From positions 1 to 64,000 of the forward strand of contig NZ_JACAXB010000018.1 in the NCBI RefSeq assembly GCF_013391415.1: a stretch of 64,000 nucleotides of DNA, read 5' to 3'. The notes beneath the pieces are model-generated. The model was not told the origin of the DNA. It worked only from the letters and a program-made list of their open reading frames with translations, and searched no databases. The DNA is from Aquitalea sp. LB_tupeE. Lineage in GTDB: Bacteria; Pseudomonadota; Gammaproteobacteria; Burkholderiales; Chromobacteriaceae. The position numbers were made by a program, and so were the translations under genes. Below, in pieces: positions 60,769 through 64,000 of this stretch (the first letter of the stretch is position 1; every line of letters starts with the position of its first letter).

Positions 60769-62169
60769 AGTGTCTGAGCGGGCGGGGGAGAGCCACTTGC
60801 CCGGGTTCATCAGCCCCTGCGGGTCCAGCAGTTGTTTGACCCCTTGCATCAGTTGCAAGGCCACCGGGTCCTGATAGCGTTGCAGCCAGTGGCCCTTGAG
60901 CTGGCCTATGCCGTGCTCAGCCGCCAGCGTGCCCTGATGCTGGTAGACCAGGTCGTAGACAATGGCATTGACACGCTCTTCGTCGGCGAACAGTTCTGCG
61001 TTATCAGGTCTGGTGTAGCTGATGTTGTAGTGCAGGTTGCCATCGCCGGCATGGCCAAAGGCGATGATGCGCACGCTGGGAAAGGCGGCGCGCAGCGCGG
61101 CTTCGCAGTCGGCCAGGAAGGCCGGAATGGCCGAACTGGGAACGCCGATATCGTGCTTGATGCTGGCACCATCACGCTTTTGGGTCTCCGACATGGCTTC
61201 GCGCAGCTGCCACAGTTGCTGGCGCTCGGCTTCGCTGTGCGCCAGTACGCCATCGGCCAGTTGTTGCGTACTCAGCCAATCCACCAGCTGCTGTTGCAGT
61301 CGATGACTGTCGCCACTGTCGGACAGCTCGATCAACACCGCCCAGGGCTGGATGAAGGGCAACTGGCCCGGATGGTATTTCTCCAGCAGCTGCTGGCAGG
61401 GCTGCGACATGATTTCAAAAGTGGTCAGCCGGTCGCCAAAGGCCTGGCGCAAGGCGGACAGCAGGTCGATGGCAGCCTGGCTGCTGTCCACACCCAGCCA
61501 GGCGGTGGCATGGGCAGTGGGGAGTGGGAACAGCTTGAGCGTGGCGGCGGTAATCAGCCCCAGCTGCCCTTCCGCGCCGATGAACAACTGCTTCACGTCC
61601 AGTCCGCTGGTGTCCTTGCGCAGGCCGGACAACTGGTGCAGCACGCGGCCATCGGGCAGTACCACTTCCAGCCCCAGCGTCAATTCACGCATGGTGCCGT
61701 AGCGCAGCACCGCCAGCCCGCCGGCATTGGTGGACAGGTTACCGCCGATCTGGCAACTGCCCTCGCTGGCCAGCGACAGCGGGAACAGCCGGTCGGCCTC
61801 GGCCGCCCGTTGTTGCAGCGTGGCCAGCGTCATGCCGGCTTCCACTGTGATGCTGTTGTTGGCGGTGTCGATGGCACGCAGGCGGTTGAGGCGCTGCATG
61901 GCCACCACCAGTTGCCGTCCCGAGCCATCCGGCGTAGCCGCACCGCAAGTCGAGGTATTGCCACCTTGCGGCACCACGGCCACCTGCTGGCGCTGGCACA
62001 GTTGCAACAGGGCCGCCACTTCGGCGGTAGTGCCCGGCAGCACCACGGCCAGTGGCTGGCCTTGATAACGACGGCGGTAGTCCAGCGTGAAGGGCGCGGT
62101 ATCTTCCGGCAGGGTCAGCACATGGGTCGCACCGACAATGGCCGCAACGGCGTCAAGGAAGTGGGACAT
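60760..62169 (-). CDS. FAD-linked 2-hydroxyacid dehydrogenase (GlcD/D-LDH-like)
   Basis: A 469-residue FAD_binding_4 oxidoreductase. The FAD pocket reads VVPQGGNTSTCGAATPDGSG and GSCQIGGNLSTNAGGLAVLRYGTMR; the metal-binding substrate site is FGHAGDGNLHYN and AEHGIGQLK. This is the pattern of D-2-hydroxyglutarate, D-lactate and glycolate dehydrogenases. ATG 62169 lies two bases after the cupin stop with AGGAG ten bases upstream; ATG 62178 is the alternative. Paired with the cupin and near an acetate-permease-like gene, it suggests catabolism of short 2-hydroxyacids. Confidence 0.9.
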   Translation of the reverse strand: MSHFLDAVAAIVGATHVLTLPEDTAPFTLDYRRRYQGQPLAVVLPGTTAEVAALLQLCQRQQVAVVPQGGNTSTCGAATPDGSGRQLVVAMQRLNRLRAIDTANNSITVEAGMTLATLQQRAAEADRLFPLSLASEGSCQIGGNLSTNAGGLAVLRYGTMRELTLGLEVVLPDGRVLHQLSGLRKDTSGLDVKQLFIGAEGQLGLITAATLKLFPLPTAHATAWLGVDSSQAAIDLLSALRQAFGDRLTTFEIMSQPCQQLLEKYHPGQLPFIQPWAVLIELSDSGDSHRLQQQLVDWLSTQQLADGVLAHSEAERQQLWQLREAMSETQKRDGASIKHDIGVPSSAIPAFLADCEAALRAAFPSVRIIAFGHAGDGNLHYNISYTRPDNAELFADEERVNAIVYDLVYQHQGTLAAEHGIGQLKGHWLQRYQDPVALQLMQGVKQLLDPQGLMNPGKWLSPARSDTSG

Positions 62170-62170
62170 C

Positions 62171-62683
62171 TCAGTCATGCTCCTGTTGCGCGCGCAAGGC
62201 ATCCGGCAGTCCGTCGTGCTCGCCGCGTAACTGGCCTGGGTTGTCATGCCAATGGCGTGGGCCAAGCGCAAGATTGCGCGCGGAGTGCAAAGGATAGTGC
62301 AGCTGGTTGTCGTTGCGGTCGCGGTCGCCTACACACAACAGCCGCACATCGTGCGCGGTGTTGTTGAGGAAACTGTGGGCCATGCCGCTGCCAGCGGGAA
62401 AGCCCACCGTGTCGCCGGGCTGCAGGCGGTACAGTACGCCATCAAGCCAGACATCCGGCTCGCCTTCCAGCACGTAGACGAATTCGTCTTCGGTTTTTTC
62501 CGCATGGGGCCAGGAAGTGCGGCGGCCCGGCGGCAGCAATTCGTGATGAATGCCGATGCGTTGTAGACCAAAAAACTTTCCCAGTGGCGAACCAATGGAC
62601 AGCAATTCGCTGCTATCCGGGTAGCTGGCATTGTCCGGTTCTTGCAGTTCGCTCCAGTGTTTGATGCAGGATGGCCGTTCCAT
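62171..62683 (-). CDS. Cupin-domain protein
   Basis: A 170-residue single-domain cupin: motif 1 within PHAEKTEDEFVYVLEGEPDVWLDG, motif 2 in PAGSGMAHSFLNNT. The two-His/Glu/His metal set is recognisable (PHAEKTEDEF, GMAHSF). The start is ATG 62683, eight bases after AAGGAG. It is translationally coupled to the hydroxyacid dehydrogenase (stop-G-ATG). Function unknown; cupins of this type are often isomerases or dioxygenases. Confidence 0.85.
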   Translation of the reverse strand: MERPSCIKHWSELQEPDNASYPDSSELLSIGSPLGKFFGLQRIGIHHELLPPGRRTSWPHAEKTEDEFVYVLEGEPDVWLDGVLYRLQPGDTVGFPAGSGMAHSFLNNTAHDVRLLCVGDRDRNDNQLHYPLHSARNLALGPRHWHDNPGQLRGEHDGLPDALRAQQEHD

Positions 62684-62703
62684 CATCTGGCTCCTTACCG
62701 CTT

Positions 62704-63327
62704 TCAGTCCGGAATTTCCGCAGCCATCAGCTCGTCCGGATGCTGCCAGCCCGGCAGCTGGCTGATGCGTTCCAGCCAGCCCGCCACGTGCGGCCAGGCT
62801 GTGATATCCAGTCCGGCATCGCCCAGCCACCACAGATAGGCGCTAGCCGACAGGTCGGCAATTGTCAGCGTGCTGCCAATCAGGTAAGCATGCTGGCTCA
62901 GCGTGCTTTCCAGCTCGTTCAGGTCGGCCTTCACCCTTTGTTCCAGCCAGGTGCTGACTTCGGCCGGTTGCGGGAAGAATTTGCGCGCCAGTCGCAGGTT
63001 GGGCAGGGAAAAACCAATACGATTGCTTTCCCAGCACAGCCATTCACGCACCAGCTGGCGCTCGCCCGGCGCGCCGTCCAGCCGACCATAGCTATCGGCC
63101 AGCCATTGCAGGATGGCATTGGACTGACACATCGGCGTGCCATCGGCCACCAGTACCGGTACTTCGCCAAAGCGGCTGGCAGCGCGGAAGTCTTCCGGTC
63201 GCTCGCTACGTGGCAAGGCCAGATCCACATGTACGTAATCATGGGAAACATCGGCCAGCATCAGCGCCAGGCGTACTTTATAGCTGTGTCCGGAAAAACA
63301 GTTGCCGTACAGGGTAAGAGTGGTCAT
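62704..63327 (-). CDS. Glutathione S-transferase family protein
   Basis: A 207-residue GST. Thioredoxin-like N-terminal domain (MTTLTLYGNCFSGHSYKVRLAL, with Ser in FSGHS as likely catalytic residue, and FGEVPVLVADGTPMCQSNAILQWLA for glutathione binding) and an all-helical C-terminal domain (YLIGSTLTIADLSASAYLWWL). It lies 20 bp upstream of the cupin gene on the same strand, so the three genes GST-cupin-dehydrogenase are probably one operon. Substrate unknown. Confidence 0.92.
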   Translation of the reverse strand: MTTLTLYGNCFSGHSYKVRLALMLADVSHDYVHVDLALPRSERPEDFRAASRFGEVPVLVADGTPMCQSNAILQWLADSYGRLDGAPGERQLVREWLCWESNRIGFSLPNLRLARKFFPQPAEVSTWLEQRVKADLNELESTLSQHAYLIGSTLTIADLSASAYLWWLGDAGLDITAWPHVAGWLERISQLPGWQHPDELMAAEIPD

Positions 63328-63363
63328 GTCGTAAGGTCTTGTTGTGATGTTGATGATGCTTGT

Positions 63364-64000
63364 TCAGTTGCCGTGGCCAGTGGCAGTGTCTGCGTCTGCC
63401 GCATTGGCGTCAACAGGCTTGACCTGCCGCCAGCCTCTCGATGCCAGCCAGGCGGCAGCAAAGGCGAGGGGGACGCAAAACAAGGCCGGGTTGGCATAAG
63501 GAAACAGCGGGCGTGCATGGCCCAGCATGCCCACCCATACCGCCGGCCCGGTCAGGATGCAAAGCAGGGCGGCCAGCATGCCGCCGTAGCCACCAGCCAG
63601 CACGCCAGCCACTTGCAGCCTTGGCCAGTACAGGCTCAGTAGCAGTACCGGGAAATTGCTGGAAGCGGCAATGGCAAAGGCCAGTCCTACCAGAAAGGCA
63701 ATGTTCAGGTTCTGGAACAGGGTGGACAGTAGTACCGCTACCAGGCCCAGCAACAGGGTGGATAGACGTGACAGCTGCCATTCTTTCTTGGGATCGGCCT
63801 GTCCACGGCATAGCCAGAGCGCGTACAGGTCGTGGCTGATGGTACTGGCACCGCTAAGGGCGAGGCCTGCCACCACGGCCAGAATGGTGGCAAAGGCCAC
63901 CCCGGCAATCAGGGCCTGCAGCCGGCTGCCACCGAGCAGGCTGGCCAGATGCAGCGCTGCCATATTGCCCCCACCCAACAGTTTGCCTGCCGCGTCGTGA
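63364..64000 (-). CDS. Sodium:solute symporter, acetate permease-like (ActP), 5'-truncated by window
   Basis: C-terminal 211 codons of an SSS-family symporter; the frame runs open through the right edge (upstream residues HDAAGKLLGGGN). Visible landmarks are ASLLGGSRLQALIAGVAFATILAVVAGLALSGASTISHDLYALWL, typical of ActP, followed by LGLAFAIAASSNFPVLLLSLYW-type helices. The N-terminal two thirds are outside the window. ActP imports acetate and other short monocarboxylates, fitting the hydroxyacid genes next door. Confidence 0.88.
   Translation of the reverse strand, partial: HDAAGKLLGGGNMAALHLASLLGGSRLQALIAGVAFATILAVVAGLALSGASTISHDLYALWLCRGQADPKKEWQLSRLSTLLLGLVAVLLSTLFQNLNIAFLVGLAFAIAASSNFPVLLLSLYWPRLQVAGVLAGGYGGMLAALLCILTGPAVWVGMLGHARPLFPYANPALFCVPLAFAAAWLASRGWRQVKPVDANAADADTATGHGN

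Overview
The window is high-GC, gene-dense bacterial chromosome. Its content points to a betaproteobacterium, most likely of the Neisseriales (Chromobacterium/Aquitalea-like): type VI secretion genes, several chemoreceptors, a RegAB-like redox pair, a phosphate-responsive lipid remodelling pair and a rhodoquinone-type methyltransferase. This placement is inference from gene content only. No rRNA, tRNA, CRISPR array or complete insertion sequence was seen.

Layout: 0.2-3.9 kb holds a LysR regulator divergent from an M20 peptidase and an MHS-type permease, with two matching palindromes between them. 4.0-10.2 kb holds a four-gene Wadjet/MksBEFG-like SMC operon (kleisin, KITE-like subunit, SMC ATPase, Toprim nuclease), the clearest defence system here. 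10.3-15.1 kb is ordinary metabolism (MBL hydrolase, DMT exporter, hisC, CMD family, tpx) plus a structured GC-rich intergenic element. 15.3-16.9 kb is a chemoreceptor. 17.1-29.1 kb is a minus-strand type VI secretion VgrG island: membrane adaptor candidate, PAAR, VgrG, a two-domain peptidoglycan hydrolase effector (M23 + GH19-like), an array of four related periplasmic proteins (one a pseudogene) that look like its immunity genes, and an accessory TssM without a visible P-loop. 29.4-36.4 kb is a DeoR-regulated operon with two FAD oxidoreductases, a glycerol-kinase-like FGGY kinase, a DUF1937 protein and an APC permease; its substrate is unknown.

36.4-47.3 kb: GNAT, gamma carbonic anhydrase, oligopeptidase A, a repeat element, a possible small gene with a strong promoter, an MCR/EptA-type phosphoethanolamine transferase, exonuclease III, an RquA-like methyltransferase, an expanded Asr-like acid-shock protein, ferredoxin-NADP reductase and a homoisocitrate-dehydrogenase-like enzyme. 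48-50 kb: a PlcP/Agt-like pair preceded by four 11-bp-phased Pho-box units. 50.2-54.7 kb: two two-component systems. 55-64 kb: acyl-CoA ligase, a strong small-RNA candidate, a dCache chemoreceptor, a TPR/GT9-like protein, a 2-hydroxyacid dehydrogenase/cupin pair, a GST and the C-terminal part of an acetate-permease-like symporter that runs off the right edge.

Unexplained structure worth attention: a 167/168-bp structured repeat present twice in the same orientation (15.1 and 39.9 kb), the second copy bracketed by two identical 20-bp palindromes; the sRNA candidate at 56.77-56.89 kb; and the highly base-paired region around 11.5-11.8 kb. The first 200 bases hold nothing that can be assigned.
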